A stretch of 64,000 nucleotides of DNA from Lysobacterales bacterium (GCA_022844165.1 JALHMH010000005.1:62001-126000), one strand, 5' to 3'. Positions 48,858 to 58,751 are shown, numbered from the stretch's first letter. Notes: a model not told the origin generated them from the sequence alone. Program-made: numbers and translations.

Positions 48858-48871
48858 ATACGCGAGCGTAT
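48858..48871. promoter_or_regulatory. Perfect 6-bp inverted repeat upstream of the FadN-type gene
   Basis: ATACGC-GA-GCGTAT, 63 bases before the start, overlaps a TATAGT (48869-48874) that could be a -10 box; TTGTCA (48842-48847) is 21 bases further upstream, too far for an ideal sigma-70 promoter. A regulator of beta-oxidation could bind here. Candidate only. Confidence 0.4.
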
Positions 48872-48933
48872 AGTCTAATGACCGGGCATCATCCCTGCCC
48901 GCCGTTTCCATCCCTTAACCTCCCAGGTCCCTT

Positions 48934-51309
48934 ATGCCCGAGCAGAAGTTACTGGTTCGCAAGGCCGCCGTTTTAGGCGCCGGCGTCATGGGCGCGCAGA
49001 TTGCTGCGCACCTTGTCAATTGCGGCGTACCCGCCGTACTCTTCGAATTGCCGGCCAAAGAAGGCCCACGCAATGGCATGGTCGACAAGGCCATCGCCAA
49101 TTTGTCGAAGCTGAGCCCCTCGCCGATTGGACTTAAAAGCGTTCCCGCGGAAATCACACCGGCGAACTACGACGATCATCTCGAATTGCTGCGCGACTGC
49201 GATTTGATCATCGAAGCGGTCGCAGAGCGTATGGATATCAAGCTGTCGCTGTACAGCAAGATCGCGCCGTTCGTGAACGATGGCGCGGTGCTGGCGAGCA
49301 ACACCTCAGGATTGTCGATCACGAAATTGTCCGAGGCGTTGCCCGATGCATTGCGCCCGCGCTTCTGCGGCATCCATTTCTTCAATCCACCGCGTTACAT
49401 GCATCTCGTCGAGTTGATCCCTACAGCGAGCACTGCTGGTGGCGTGATCGACGCGCTGGAGTCGTTTGTTGTCACGACGTTGGGCAAGCGCGTGGTGCGC
49501 GCCAAAGACACGCCCAACTTCATCGGCAATCGTATCGGCGTGTTTTCGATCGCCTCAACGATGTACCACACCGAGCAGTTTGGCCTGGGTTTCGATGAGG
49601 TCGATGCGCTCACCGGCACGCTGATCGGACGCGCAAAAAGCGCTACTTATCGCACCAGCGACGTGGTCGGCCTGGACACCATGGCGCATACGATCAAGAC
49701 CATGGACGACACGTTGCCAAACGATCCATGGCACAAGTACTTCAAGGCACCGGTGTGGCTCCGAGCGTTGATCGATAAAGGCGCTCTGGGGCAGAAGACC
49801 AAGGCCGGATTTTTCCGCAAGAAAGGCGACGTGATCGAAGTCCTCGATCTCAAAGCGCAGGACTACCGCCCGAGCGCCGGCGAAGCGAGCGCCGAGGCCG
49901 AAGGCGCGCTGCGACAGAAGGGCTGGGCCGCGCGCTTGGAAGCGCTGCGCACCTCTGACGACAAACAGGCGCAGTTTATGTGGTCGTGCTTCCGCGATTT
50001 GTTCCACTATTGCGCGGTGCAACTTGAACACATCGCCGAAAGCGCGCGCGACATCGATTTCGCGATTCGCTGGGGTTATGGCTGGGAACAAGGTCCGTTC
50101 GAGATTTGGCAGCAGGCCGGCTGGGTGAAAGTGGCCGGTTGGATCGAGGCCGATATCAAAGCCGGCAAGACCATGAGCGATACGCCGCTGCCCGCCTGGG
50201 TTCTGGCGCGCGGCGATGCCGGTGTGCACAGCCCGGGCGGTTCCTACTCGCCGGTCGCCAATGCATTGGTGCCGCGATCGAATCTGTCGGTTTATCGTCG
50301 CCAGCACTTCCCGGATGCGATCTACACCGAAAGTTTCGATCAAGGCACGACGATTTTCGAGACCGACTCAGTACGCTGCTGGCACCAGGGCGATAGCGTC
50401 GCGATCTTGAGCTTCAAGAGCAAGATGAACACCATCGGCAAAGGTGTGCTCGATGGCATCCACCAAGCGATCGCCGAAGCCGAAAAAAACTTCGACGCCT
50501 TGGTGATATGGCAAACCGGCGAGCCGTTCAGCGCTGGCGCCGATTTGAAGGACGCCATGCCGGCACTCGCCGCAGGGCGCTTCGATGAGTTCGAGCAAGC
50601 CGTTGCGTACTTCCAGGCCACCAGCATGCGCATCAAGTATGCGCTGGTGCCGGTTGTTTCTGCCGTACGCGGCATGTGTCTCGGCGGCGGCTGCGAGTTT
50701 CAAATGCATTCGGCGAAGGCCGTCTTCGCGCTTGAGAGTTACATCGGCCTGGTCGAGGCGGGCGTTGGCCTGCTGCCCGCCGGCGGGGGCTTGAAAGAAT
50801 TGGCGCTGCGCGCGGCGAATACCGCGATCGGTGGCGATGTGTTCCAGCAAGTCCAGACCATCTTTGAAGTAGCGGCGATGGCCAAGGTTGCCACCAGTGC
50901 GCTGGAAGCCAAGGAAATGAAACTGGTCCGCGCTACCGATCCGATCATCGCCAACAAAGACGAGTTGCTGTTCGTTGCGAAAAACGAAGCGTTGGCGCTG
51001 GCGCGATCTGGCTATCGCCCACCGATGCCGGCCAAAGCCATCAAGGTTGCCGGCGACATCGGCTCGGCCACCATTCGCGCCCTGCTGACGAACATGCTGG
51101 AGGGTGGCTTCGTCTCTCAGCATGACGTTGAAGTGGCCTCGCGGATCGCCACAGTGCTGTCCGGCGGCGATGTCGAGCGCGGCTCAGAGGTCGACGAAGA
51201 GTGGTTACTGAACTTGGAGCGCAAAAACTTCGTCGCACTCGCGCAGATGCCGCTGACACAGGCGCGCGTCGCGCACACGATGCGCACCGGCAAACCCTTG
51301 CGGAACTAA
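48934..51309 (+). CDS. FadN-type 3-hydroxyacyl-CoA dehydrogenase/enoyl-CoA hydratase
   Basis: 791 residues. The dehydrogenase comes first: NAD motif VLGAGVMGAQIAAHLV, CGIHFFNPP, and KDTPNFIGNRIG, with the second HAD domain to about 410. The enoyl-CoA hydratase part (about 480-680) has SAGADLKD and GGGCEFQMHS. E. coli FadB has the reverse order; HAD-first at about 790 residues is the Bacillus FadN (YusL) layout, also common in proteobacteria. It does the hydration and oxidation steps of beta-oxidation with the thiolase encoded 11 bases downstream. Confidence 0.93.
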   Translation: MPEQKLLVRKAAVLGAGVMGAQIAAHLVNCGVPAVLFELPAKEGPRNGMVDKAIANLSKLSPSPIGLKSVPAEITPANYDDHLELLRDCDLIIEAVAERMDIKLSLYSKIAPFVNDGAVLASNTSGLSITKLSEALPDALRPRFCGIHFFNPPRYMHLVELIPTASTAGGVIDALESFVVTTLGKRVVRAKDTPNFIGNRIGVFSIASTMYHTEQFGLGFDEVDALTGTLIGRAKSATYRTSDVVGLDTMAHTIKTMDDTLPNDPWHKYFKAPVWLRALIDKGALGQKTKAGFFRKKGDVIEVLDLKAQDYRPSAGEASAEAEGALRQKGWAARLEALRTSDDKQAQFMWSCFRDLFHYCAVQLEHIAESARDIDFAIRWGYGWEQGPFEIWQQAGWVKVAGWIEADIKAGKTMSDTPLPAWVLARGDAGVHSPGGSYSPVANALVPRSNLSVYRRQHFPDAIYTESFDQGTTIFETDSVRCWHQGDSVAILSFKSKMNTIGKGVLDGIHQAIAEAEKNFDALVIWQTGEPFSAGADLKDAMPALAAGRFDEFEQAVAYFQATSMRIKYALVPVVSAVRGMCLGGGCEFQMHSAKAVFALESYIGLVEAGVGLLPAGGGLKELALRAANTAIGGDVFQQVQTIFEVAAMAKVATSALEAKEMKLVRATDPIIANKDELLFVAKNEALALARSGYRPPMPAKAIKVAGDIGSATIRALLTNMLEGGFVSQHDVEVASRIATVLSGGDVERGSEVDEEWLLNLERKNFVALAQMPLTQARVAHTMRTGKPLRN

Positions 51310-51319
51310 GGAGAAACCC

Positions 51320-52516
51320 ATGTCCCGTCAAATACAAGATGCTTACATCGTCTCCGCGGTCCGCACGCCAGTGGGCAAGGCGCCGAAGGGGATGTTCCGC
51401 AATACCCGCCCGGACGATTTGCTGGCGCACGCACTGCGAGGCGCAGTCGGGGCGGCACCGGGCGTCGATGTCAAGCGCATTGACGACGCGATCATCGGCT
51501 GCGCGATGCCGGAAGGCGAGCAAGGCATGAATGTCGCGCGTATCGCCGTGCTGCTCGCCGGCCTGCCGAATACTGTGGCGGCAATGACCATCAACCGCTT
51601 CTGCTCCTCCGGCAGCCAGGCCGTGGCCACTGCTGCAGATCGCATTCGCCTGGGTGAGGCCGATCTAATGCTCGCTGGCGGCACCGAGAGCATGAGCATG
51701 GTGCCAATGATGGGCGGCAAACCAGCATTCAACCCGGCGATTTTCAAGGACGAAAATGTCGCCATCGCCTACGGCATGGGCATCACGGCAGAGAAGGTGG
51801 CCGAGCGCTGGAATGTATCGCGCGAAGACCAGGATGTGTTCGCCTACAACTCTCACCAGAAAGCCATTGCGGCGATCGAGAAGGGCGAGTTCCGCGATGA
51901 GATCCTGCCGTTCCTGCTCGACGATCACTATCCCGATCTTGCCTCACGCGGCTTCAAGAACGACTCGCGCAAACTCGACACCGACGAAGGCCCGCGCAAG
52001 GACACCAACGTCGAGGCGCTGAACAAGTTGCGCGCAGTCTTCAAACAAGGCGGCAGCGTCACTGCCGGCAACTCCTCGCAGATGAGCGATGGCGCAGGTG
52101 CCGTATTGCTCGCCAGCGAGCGTGCAGTCAAGGAAATGGGCTTGACGCCACTCGCACGCTGGGTCGGCTACTCGGTCGCGGGCGTGCCGCCTGAAATCAT
52201 GGGTATCGGCCCGAAGGAGGCGATTCCCAAAGTTGCCAAGCTGACTGGCATCAACGTGGCCGACATCGACTGGATCGAGCTCAATGAAGCTTTCGCCGCA
52301 CAGGCGCTGGCTGTACTGCGCGACTCAGGTCTTGATCCGAACAAGGTCAATCCGCTCGGCGGCGCCATTGCACTGGGACATCCGCTCGGAGCCACAGGCG
52401 CAATTCGCACTGCAACCCTGGTCCACGGTCTGCGTCGACGTCAACAGAAGTACGGCATGGTCACCATGTGCATCGGCACCGGCATGGGCTTTGCTGGGAT
52501 CATCGAGCGCGTTTGA
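51320..52516 (+). CDS. Acetyl-CoA C-acyltransferase (thiolase)
   Basis: 398 residues. Nucleophile cysteine in NRFCSSGSQA (about residue 92), GGTESMS, NEAFAAQ, GGAIALGHPLGATG and the second catalytic cysteine in CIGTGMG. AAGGAGA five to six bases before the ATG is a strong ribosome binding site. As the last step of beta-oxidation it cleaves 3-ketoacyl-CoA. It is cotranscribed with the FadN-type gene, equivalent to fadN-fadA of Bacillus. A hairpin terminator follows. Confidence 0.94.
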   Translation: MSRQIQDAYIVSAVRTPVGKAPKGMFRNTRPDDLLAHALRGAVGAAPGVDVKRIDDAIIGCAMPEGEQGMNVARIAVLLAGLPNTVAAMTINRFCSSGSQAVATAADRIRLGEADLMLAGGTESMSMVPMMGGKPAFNPAIFKDENVAIAYGMGITAEKVAERWNVSREDQDVFAYNSHQKAIAAIEKGEFRDEILPFLLDDHYPDLASRGFKNDSRKLDTDEGPRKDTNVEALNKLRAVFKQGGSVTAGNSSQMSDGAGAVLLASERAVKEMGLTPLARWVGYSVAGVPPEIMGIGPKEAIPKVAKLTGINVADIDWIELNEAFAAQALAVLRDSGLDPNKVNPLGGAIALGHPLGATGAIRTATLVHGLRRRQQKYGMVTMCIGTGMGFAGIIERV

Positions 52517-52550
52517 TTCGCGATTGGGCGCTATTCAAGCGGTAACGCGG

Positions 52551-52583
52551 CGGCCCGGATGAAAATCTCGGGCCGTCTTCTTT
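52551..52583 (+). terminator. Intrinsic terminator of the beta-oxidation operon
   Basis: CGGCCCG (52551-52557) pairs with CGGGCCG (52569-52575) over an 11-base loop, followed by TCTTCTTT. It lies 35 bases after the thiolase stop. Confidence 0.75.
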
Positions 52584-52742
52584 GCATTGCCAGAGTCCTC
52601 GACGGATCCGAAACTCGTCGGTAGACGGCGCCACGTTAGAAGCTGGAAAGCACGCTGCGACCGATCTAGCAGGCAGTTGAGAAACAGCCTGCGGGCGCGA
52701 ACCATGGGTCCTGCACAGCAACCGGCGCGCGCCCGGCAGCGG

Positions 52743-53090
52743 TCAATCCTTCCAGATTTCCAGGCTATCGGCGTAACCGCCCAATAAATTCCATAACGGC
52801 GCCTCTTTTTCCGGCGGGATTTGGCTGAACGCGAATCCGACGTGTTCTTCGGTGACGCGCATGACATGCGCTTCGACGTGAATATTCAGCTCATCGCCGA
52901 ACAGCATATCGAGCACAAATCGGTCACCACGCGCTCCAATCCAATCGACCGGACGCACAACCATGACACCTGTAGCCGAAATATCCAGCAACTCGCTGGT
53001 CCAAGATTCATCGCCACGCATCATCAGCACAGCCGTATTGATCGGCATGCGGCGGTGGCGCTTCCCGACAGATGGATATCTCGACGTCAT
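52743..53090 (-). CDS. PilZ-domain protein
   Basis: 115 residues, a single PilZ domain. The c-di-GMP-binding motifs are present: an arginine-rich RHRRMP (RxxxR type) at about residues 11-17 and DISATG (D/NxSxxG) at about 37-42. This differs from the pilus-assembly PilZ, which lacks the arginine motif, so real nucleotide binding is expected. It is a stand-alone receptor of the YcgR-N-less kind. It lies 87 bases downstream of mgtE on the same strand. Confidence 0.85.
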   Translation of the reverse strand: MTSRYPSVGKRHRRMPINTAVLMMRGDESWTSELLDISATGVMVVRPVDWIGARGDRFVLDMLFGDELNIHVEAHVMRVTEEHVGFAFSQIPPEKEAPLWNLLGGYADSLEIWKD

Positions 53091-53177
53091 GCCAGCGCTT
53101 TACCCCGAAATTTCGTCTCCGCCCTGCAATGGGCGATCCAATGATGACTGATTGTTGGGCGCGCTGGTAGCCGTCGC

Positions 53178-54536
53178 TCACAACAACAGAACAGTCGCCA
53201 GACCCAAAAAGGCCAGAAATCCGACAACATCGGTAATCGTCGTTAACACAACGCCACCCGCCAATGCAGGATCGATCGCAAAACGCTTGAGCAGAAGTGG
53301 GATCAACACACCGGAGAACGCTGCGAAAAGAAGATTGATGATGATCGCAGCGCCGATGACGCCCGCGATTTTCCAATCTCCGAACCACAACCAGGCGACA
53401 AGCGCGACAACGACTGCCCAGATGACGCCGTTGATTGCGCCGATCGCGACCTCACGCGTCAACAGATCGCGTGCGTTATTCCAACTGACCTGGCCCAACG
53501 CCAATCCCCGCACAATCATCGTCAACGTCTGCGTGCCTGCGATACCACCCATGCTGGCGACAATTGGCATCAACACCGCGAGAGCGACGATCTGCTCCAG
53601 CGTCGCTTCGAATCGACCAATCACCCATGCCGCCAGGAACGCTGTCAGCAAATTGATGCCAAGCCACGTCGCCCGGCGCCGACTCGCCGCACTGATCGGC
53701 GCAAACATGTCTTCTTCTTCGTTCAGGCCGGCCATGGACATCAAATCATGTTCGGCTCGCTCACGAACCAGATCCATCACGTCGTCGACCGTAATCCGAC
53801 CGAGCAATCGGTAGTCCGCATCGACAACTGGTGCCGACAAATAACGGTGATTTTCGAACTCCTCAGAGACACGATCCACGGACATGGTGGCCACAATAGC
53901 CGGATGGGTATCGTCTACGATTTCAGCGATGGCCTGGTCCGGGTCGCTGGTCACGAGCGCAGTTAACGCAACGCGGCCGATGTACCGACCGTTGCGATTG
54001 AGCACAAACATGTGATCGGTACCCTCCGGCAACTCCCCGCGCATACGTAGATAACGCAGCACGACATCCACCGTCACGTCGGCGCGGACGGTCACCACAT
54101 CCGGATTCATCAGACGACCCGCTGAGTCGTCCGGGTACGACAGAACTTCGTTCAGTCGATCTCGATTCTCACGGTCCATCCCGCGAAGCAGCTCATCAAT
54201 GAGCTGTGCCGGCAAGTCGTCGACAAGGTCCGCCAGGTCGTCGATCTCGAGCGAGTTCAGGGCACTGATCAGCTCGGCATTGTCCATTTCTGCCAGCAGT
54301 CCGTCGCGGACCTCTTCGGCAACATGCACCAACACCTCGCCGTCGTCGTCCGGATCGACCAGATTCCAGACCACGCTGCGTTTTTCGCTTGGCAGCGACT
54401 CCAGCACGCGGGCGATTTCGCCGGGCGTCAAGGTGTCGAGCATGCGTTTGATCGGCGCCAATCGTCCCGTGGCGAGCGCCTCCGACAACGCACGTAACTG
54501 GCGCGTCTTCCGATCGTAGCGCTCGTTTTCGCTCAT
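53178..54536 (-). CDS. mgtE: Magnesium transporter MgtE
   Basis: 452 residues, the usual length. An acidic N-domain (LIDELLRGMDRENRD, LSYPDDSAGRLM) and two CBS repeats (about 135-255) precede five membrane segments (about 280-450), with RATWLGINLLTAFLAAWVIG-type helix one, GGIAGTQTLTM (pore) and the C-terminal FLAFLGLATVLLL. Cytosolic Mg2+ closes the channel through the CBS/N-domain. ATG at 54536 follows GGAGAG; an upstream frame extension to 54623 is not conserved. Confidence 0.95.
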   Translation of the reverse strand: MSENERYDRKTRQLRALSEALATGRLAPIKRMLDTLTPGEIARVLESLPSEKRSVVWNLVDPDDDGEVLVHVAEEVRDGLLAEMDNAELISALNSLEIDDLADLVDDLPAQLIDELLRGMDRENRDRLNEVLSYPDDSAGRLMNPDVVTVRADVTVDVVLRYLRMRGELPEGTDHMFVLNRNGRYIGRVALTALVTSDPDQAIAEIVDDTHPAIVATMSVDRVSEEFENHRYLSAPVVDADYRLLGRITVDDVMDLVRERAEHDLMSMAGLNEEEDMFAPISAASRRRATWLGINLLTAFLAAWVIGRFEATLEQIVALAVLMPIVASMGGIAGTQTLTMIVRGLALGQVSWNNARDLLTREVAIGAINGVIWAVVVALVAWLWFGDWKIAGVIGAAIIINLLFAAFSGVLIPLLLKRFAIDPALAGGVVLTTITDVVGFLAFLGLATVLLL

Positions 54537-54629
54537 GCTCAACTCTCCGTTCTGGCGGGCGGCGCCATCGGAGAATACGCGGGCAAGATATGCAAACCGA
54601 GAAGCACGCGGCGTGCAGCGCAACGCGGT

Positions 54630-56879
54630 TCAGGTGCCTGCGGCTCGCAGCAGCACGTTCACCGATTTGTACGATGGCGTGAAGCTTTGTGGGTCATACG
54701 CATCGAGCGCAATCAAGACTGTGGCTTCGGGAAAGTAAGCGGCGCAACTTCCTCGGGCGATGGGATAAGGTACGGCGACGACACTTCGCAAAGCACGCGA
54801 GGGGTCCGCAGCAGCTACGACATCGACTCGACTACCTTCTGCCAATCCCAGATCCCGCAAATCCTCGGCATTAACGAACAGCACATCCCGCGTGGCTCGC
54901 ACTCCGCGATAGCGGTCGTCGAAACCGTAGATGGTGGTGTTGTACTGGTCGTGCGAACGAATGGTCGTCAAACAAAGCTCGCCGCGGCCGCTTGTCGGCA
55001 AAACCGCGTCGGCCATGACCTTAAACTCTGCGCGACCGCTGGCGGTCAGCCAGCGACGCTCGCTCGCAGCATTCGGCAGATGAAAGCCGCCTGGCAGGCG
55101 CACACGTTCGTTGTAGCTTTCGAACCCCGGCACGCAGCGTTCAATGCGATCGCGAATCCGATCGTAATCCGCGACCAGGTCCCGCCAGGGGATGGTGCCG
55201 CTGGTCAATGTTGCAGCCGCGATTCCGGCAACGATCGCCGGCTCGGATCGTAAGTGCGGCGAACAGGGCATCTTCATGCCACGCGATGCATGCACCATCG
55301 ACATCGAATCCTCTACGGTAACAAATTGAGGGCCGCTGGCCTGCATATCGAGATCGGTACGCCCAAGGCACGGCAAAATGAGCGCCTCGGCACCGAATGT
55401 CAGATGCGAACGATTGAGCTTGGTGTGAATCCCAACGCTGAGTTGAAGACGCGACAATGCTGCGGCCGTCGCCACTGGATCGGGCGCCGCCATCGCAAAG
55501 TTTCCGCCCAGGGAAATCAGTACGCGAATCTCATCGCGCGACATCGCAGCAATGGTCTCGACCACCGTGCCACCATGGCGCCGAGGCATAGGCACACCGA
55601 ATTCGCGCTCAAGAGCGTCCAGGAATGCAGCAGGCGGCCGCTCATTGATACCGACAGTACGGTCGCCCTGGACATTGCTATGGCCGCGCACCGGGCAGAT
55701 ACCGCAGCCGGGCTTGCCGATCTGTCCGCGCAGCAGCAGCAAATTTGCGATCTGCTGTACAGTTGCGGTACCGTGCCGGTGCTGCGTGATGCCCATTCCG
55801 TACGCAATGATGCAACGCTCGGCGCGGACCAGGAGTCCAGCGATGCGATCGATCTCTGCAAACGTCAGTCCAGTGACTTCGATGATTCTGTCCCAGCCGA
55901 TCGCTTCCAACTCCGAGAACAGGGCTTCGGAGCCGATCGTATGCTCGGCAATGAACGCGTGATCCAGCGCAGGCCAACCCTGGCGATCAAGCTCGATCAG
56001 GCGCTTCATCAGCCCTTGAAGAACCGCATAGTCGCTGCCGATGCGAGGTTGCAGGTAATCGCTGGCCAATGAGGTCTCGCCCGCCGCCAGCATCTCGGTA
56101 GCGTGCTGCGGCGAACGGAAGCGTTCCAGACCGCGTTCACGCAGAGGATTAAACACGACAATCGACTTACCGCGCCGCGCAAGGGAGCGCAACGTACCCA
56201 GCATGCGTGGATGATTGCTCCCCGGATTGTGGCCGAAGCTTAACAGCAGATCGGTGCGATCGAAGTCATCGAGTGTGACCGTACCTTTGCCAACGCCAAT
56301 CGACAGCGGCATGCCGATGCTTGTCGCCTCGTGGCAGAGATTGGAGCAGTCCGGCAGATTGTTCGTGCCGTAACAACGCACGAACAGCTGGTACAAAAAA
56401 GCAGCCTCATTGCTGGTTCGCCCGGAGGTGTAAAACGCGGCCTGCCAGGGAGACTCTAGATCTTGCAGGACACTGCCGATCTGGGCGAAGGCCGCGTCCC
56501 ACGATATCGGCAGGTAGCGATCGCTGCTGCGGTCGTAGCGCATCGGCTGCGTCAGGCGGCCTTGCGCTTCCAGCCAATGATCGCTGTGTTCGCGCAACTC
56601 GCTGACGGTGAAGTCAGCGAACAACGCGGGATCCGCGGTTTTGGTGGTTGCCTCGAATGCAACAGCCTTGGCGCCGTTTTCGCAGAACTCGAACGAAGAG
56701 GTGTGCTTCGGATCCGGCCACGCGCACCCTGGGCAGTCGAATCCTTCGGGCTGATTGGCTTTAAGCAGGGTCCGCGCACCATCGATCGGCGCACCCTCGC
56801 GCTGGAGCGCACGCGCCACCGATCCAAGTGCATCCCAGCCGCCAGCAGGGCCGCGGTAAGCCTTGATCGAGTCGCTCAT
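54630..56879 (-). CDS. FdhF/YdeP-family molybdopterin oxidoreductase
   Basis: About 749 residues from the ATG at 56879. CPGCAWPDP with FEFCENG near the N-terminus (about residues 48-68) resembles the YdeP/FdhF group, as do NLCHEATS, SFGHNPGSNHPRML, GMGITQHRHG, and the C-terminal YNTTIYGFDDRYRG molybdopterin dinucleotide domain. No twin-arginine leader is present, so it is cytoplasmic. Members are linked to acid resistance in E. coli, with no confirmed substrate. It stands between mgtE and yggS; accessory formate dehydrogenase genes are absent. Confidence 0.88.
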   Translation of the reverse strand: MSDSIKAYRGPAGGWDALGSVARALQREGAPIDGARTLLKANQPEGFDCPGCAWPDPKHTSSFEFCENGAKAVAFEATTKTADPALFADFTVSELREHSDHWLEAQGRLTQPMRYDRSSDRYLPISWDAAFAQIGSVLQDLESPWQAAFYTSGRTSNEAAFLYQLFVRCYGTNNLPDCSNLCHEATSIGMPLSIGVGKGTVTLDDFDRTDLLLSFGHNPGSNHPRMLGTLRSLARRGKSIVVFNPLRERGLERFRSPQHATEMLAAGETSLASDYLQPRIGSDYAVLQGLMKRLIELDRQGWPALDHAFIAEHTIGSEALFSELEAIGWDRIIEVTGLTFAEIDRIAGLLVRAERCIIAYGMGITQHRHGTATVQQIANLLLLRGQIGKPGCGICPVRGHSNVQGDRTVGINERPPAAFLDALEREFGVPMPRRHGGTVVETIAAMSRDEIRVLISLGGNFAMAAPDPVATAAALSRLQLSVGIHTKLNRSHLTFGAEALILPCLGRTDLDMQASGPQFVTVEDSMSMVHASRGMKMPCSPHLRSEPAIVAGIAAATLTSGTIPWRDLVADYDRIRDRIERCVPGFESYNERVRLPGGFHLPNAASERRWLTASGRAEFKVMADAVLPTSGRGELCLTTIRSHDQYNTTIYGFDDRYRGVRATRDVLFVNAEDLRDLGLAEGSRVDVVAAADPSRALRSVVAVPYPIARGSCAAYFPEATVLIALDAYDPQSFTPSYKSVNVLLRAAGT

Positions 56880-56981
56880 GGCGGAACCCTTCATCCGACG
56901 GGAAACCTGGCAACTGTAGCATTCCGGCACCAGAACACCGCAACTGTGCCACGCGTATCGCGACGGCAGTCAGGCGCATCG

Positions 56982-57641
56982 CTAACGCGAACCGAATAAC
57001 GCCGATCCCACGCGAACCATCGTCGCACCGTGTTCGATCGCCAGTTCGAAATCATCGCTCATGCCCATCGAAAGCGTGTCGACATCGAATCTGGCCCGGA
57101 GCTCGTCGAACAGACGCTTGAGCTTGCAAAAGCTCGCGACGCGCAACTCACGTTCTGGCCACGGCGCCGGTATGGCCATCAGACCGCGCAAGCGTAATTG
57201 CGGCTGCGCAGCGATTTGGCGAGCGATCTCAAAAGCTGCCTCAGGCGAGCAACCCGACTTGCTGGCCTCAGCATCGATATTCACCTGGACCAGGAGGTTC
57301 AGCGGCGCCTGATGCGCCAGACGGTGACCGGCAAGTTTAGCCACGAGCGACATGCGATCGACCGATTGCAGCCAGTCGAAATGCTGCGCCACCTCTTTGC
57401 ACTTGTTGCTTTGTAGCGGACCAATGAAATGCCACTCGGTATCGAGCGGTCTCCACAACACCATTTTCGCGAGCGCCTCCTGCGCATAATTCTCGCCGAA
57501 GACGCGCAGACCAGCAGCGTAAGCCGCCTGCAGTTTTTCGACAGGCTGCTTCTTGCTCACGCCGATCAACGTCACATCCTCGCCGCAACGTGCCGCTGCG
57601 ATGCGCCTGCGCAAATCGGCCAACGACTTGCTCAAGTCCAC
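56982..57641 (-). CDS. YggS-type pyridoxal phosphate homeostasis protein
   Basis: 219 residues. The PLP lysine is Lys30 in IGVSKKQP; FGENYAQEA, WHFIGPLQSNK, SVDR and SMGMSDDFELAIEHGATMVRVGS-type C-terminus (SMGMSDD) complete the family pattern. It is divergent from pilT with a short shared promoter region, an arrangement common in gammaproteobacteria. It regulates PLP levels and has no known enzymatic activity. Confidence 0.94.
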   Translation of the reverse strand: MDLSKSLADLRRRIAAARCGEDVTLIGVSKKQPVEKLQAAYAAGLRVFGENYAQEALAKMVLWRPLDTEWHFIGPLQSNKCKEVAQHFDWLQSVDRMSLVAKLAGHRLAHQAPLNLLVQVNIDAEASKSGCSPEAAFEIARQIAAQPQLRLRGLMAIPAPWPERELRVASFCKLKRLFDELRARFDVDTLSMGMSDDFELAIEHGATMVRVGSALFGSR

Positions 57642-57675
57642 ACGTGCCTCTTCTCGCCGCCTACGGCTCCATGGC

Positions 57676-57704
57676 TATACTTCGGGCACCGCGCGTGCAA
57701 GGGG
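57676..57704 (+). promoter_or_regulatory. pilT -10 box and ribosome binding site
   Basis: TATACT (57676-57681) is 30 bases before the pilT ATG, and AAGGGG (57699-57704) is six bases before it. The -35 region (about 57653-57658) has no good match. Confidence 0.5.
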
Positions 57705-57710
57705 TGATCC

Positions 57711-58751
57711 ATGGACATTGCTGAACTGTTGGCCTTCAGCGTCAAGAATAAGGCTTCCGACTTGCATTTGTCGGCTGGATTGCCACCGATGATCCGTGTC
57801 GACGGCGATGTACGCCGGATCAACATCCCGGCGCTCGATCACAAAGCCGTGCACGGTTTGGTGTACGACATCATGTCGGACAAACAACGCCGCGACTACG
57901 AAGAGTATCTGGAAGTCGACTTCTCGTTCGAAATCCCGGGACTCGCCAGGTTTCGTGTGAACGCCTTCAATCAGAACCGAGGCGCAGCGGCGGTGTTTCG
58001 AACCATTCCATCGGAGATCCTGTCGCTCGAAGATCTAGGCGCGCCCAAAGTGTTCAAGGAACTGATCGATGTTCCGCAAGGGCTGGTTCTGGTGACCGGA
58101 CCGACCGGCTCCGGCAAATCCACAACGCTGGCGGCGATGCTCGATCACATCAACAAAAACGAATATGCGCACATGCTTTCGGTGGAAGATCCGATCGAGT
58201 TTGTGCACACCTCGAATAAGTGTTTGATCAACCAGCGCGAGGTACATCGCGACACACACGGCTTCAACGAAGCGCTGCGATCGGCCTTGCGCGAAGACCC
58301 GGACTACATTCTCGTCGGCGAGTTGCGCGACCTGGAGACGATCCGGCTGGCTTTGACCGCTGCAGAAACGGGCCACTTGGTATTCGGCACCCTGCATACC
58401 TCGTCGGCGGCCAAGACCATCGATCGAATCATTGACGTGTTCCCCGCTGGCGAAAAACCGATGGTGCGATCCATGCTGTCGGAATCGCTGCGTGCGGTCA
58501 TCGCGCAATCCCTGCTGAAGAAAGTTGGCGGCGGCCGTATCGCAGCGCACGAAATCATGGTGGGCATACCTGCGATTCGCAACCTGATCCGCGAAGACAA
58601 GGTCGCACAAATGTACTCGTCGATCCAGACCGGTGCCAATTACGGCATGCAAACGCTGGATCAGTGTTTGCAGGATCTGGTCAAGCGCGGACTGGTGACC
58701 CGGCAGCAGGCAATGACGTACGCCAAGGACAAGCGCCTGTTCGAGGCCTGA
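57711..58751 (+). CDS. pilT: Type IV pilus retraction ATPase PilT
   Basis: 346 residues. SDLHLSAGLPP at the N-terminus, Walker A GPTGSGKSTT, the Asp box EDPIEFVH, Walker B DYILVGELRD, GTLHTSSA and the retraction-specific AIRNLIRED are all present, distinguishing PilT from PilU and PilB. It powers pilus retraction and twitching. No pilU follows directly; the next gene is a TonB-dependent receptor. The FimX-like and PilZ proteins in this window may act in the same pathway. Confidence 0.96.
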   Translation: MDIAELLAFSVKNKASDLHLSAGLPPMIRVDGDVRRINIPALDHKAVHGLVYDIMSDKQRRDYEEYLEVDFSFEIPGLARFRVNAFNQNRGAAAVFRTIPSEILSLEDLGAPKVFKELIDVPQGLVLVTGPTGSGKSTTLAAMLDHINKNEYAHMLSVEDPIEFVHTSNKCLINQREVHRDTHGFNEALRSALREDPDYILVGELRDLETIRLALTAAETGHLVFGTLHTSSAAKTIDRIIDVFPAGEKPMVRSMLSESLRAVIAQSLLKKVGGGRIAAHEIMVGIPAIRNLIREDKVAQMYSSIQTGANYGMQTLDQCLQDLVKRGLVTRQQAMTYAKDKRLFEA

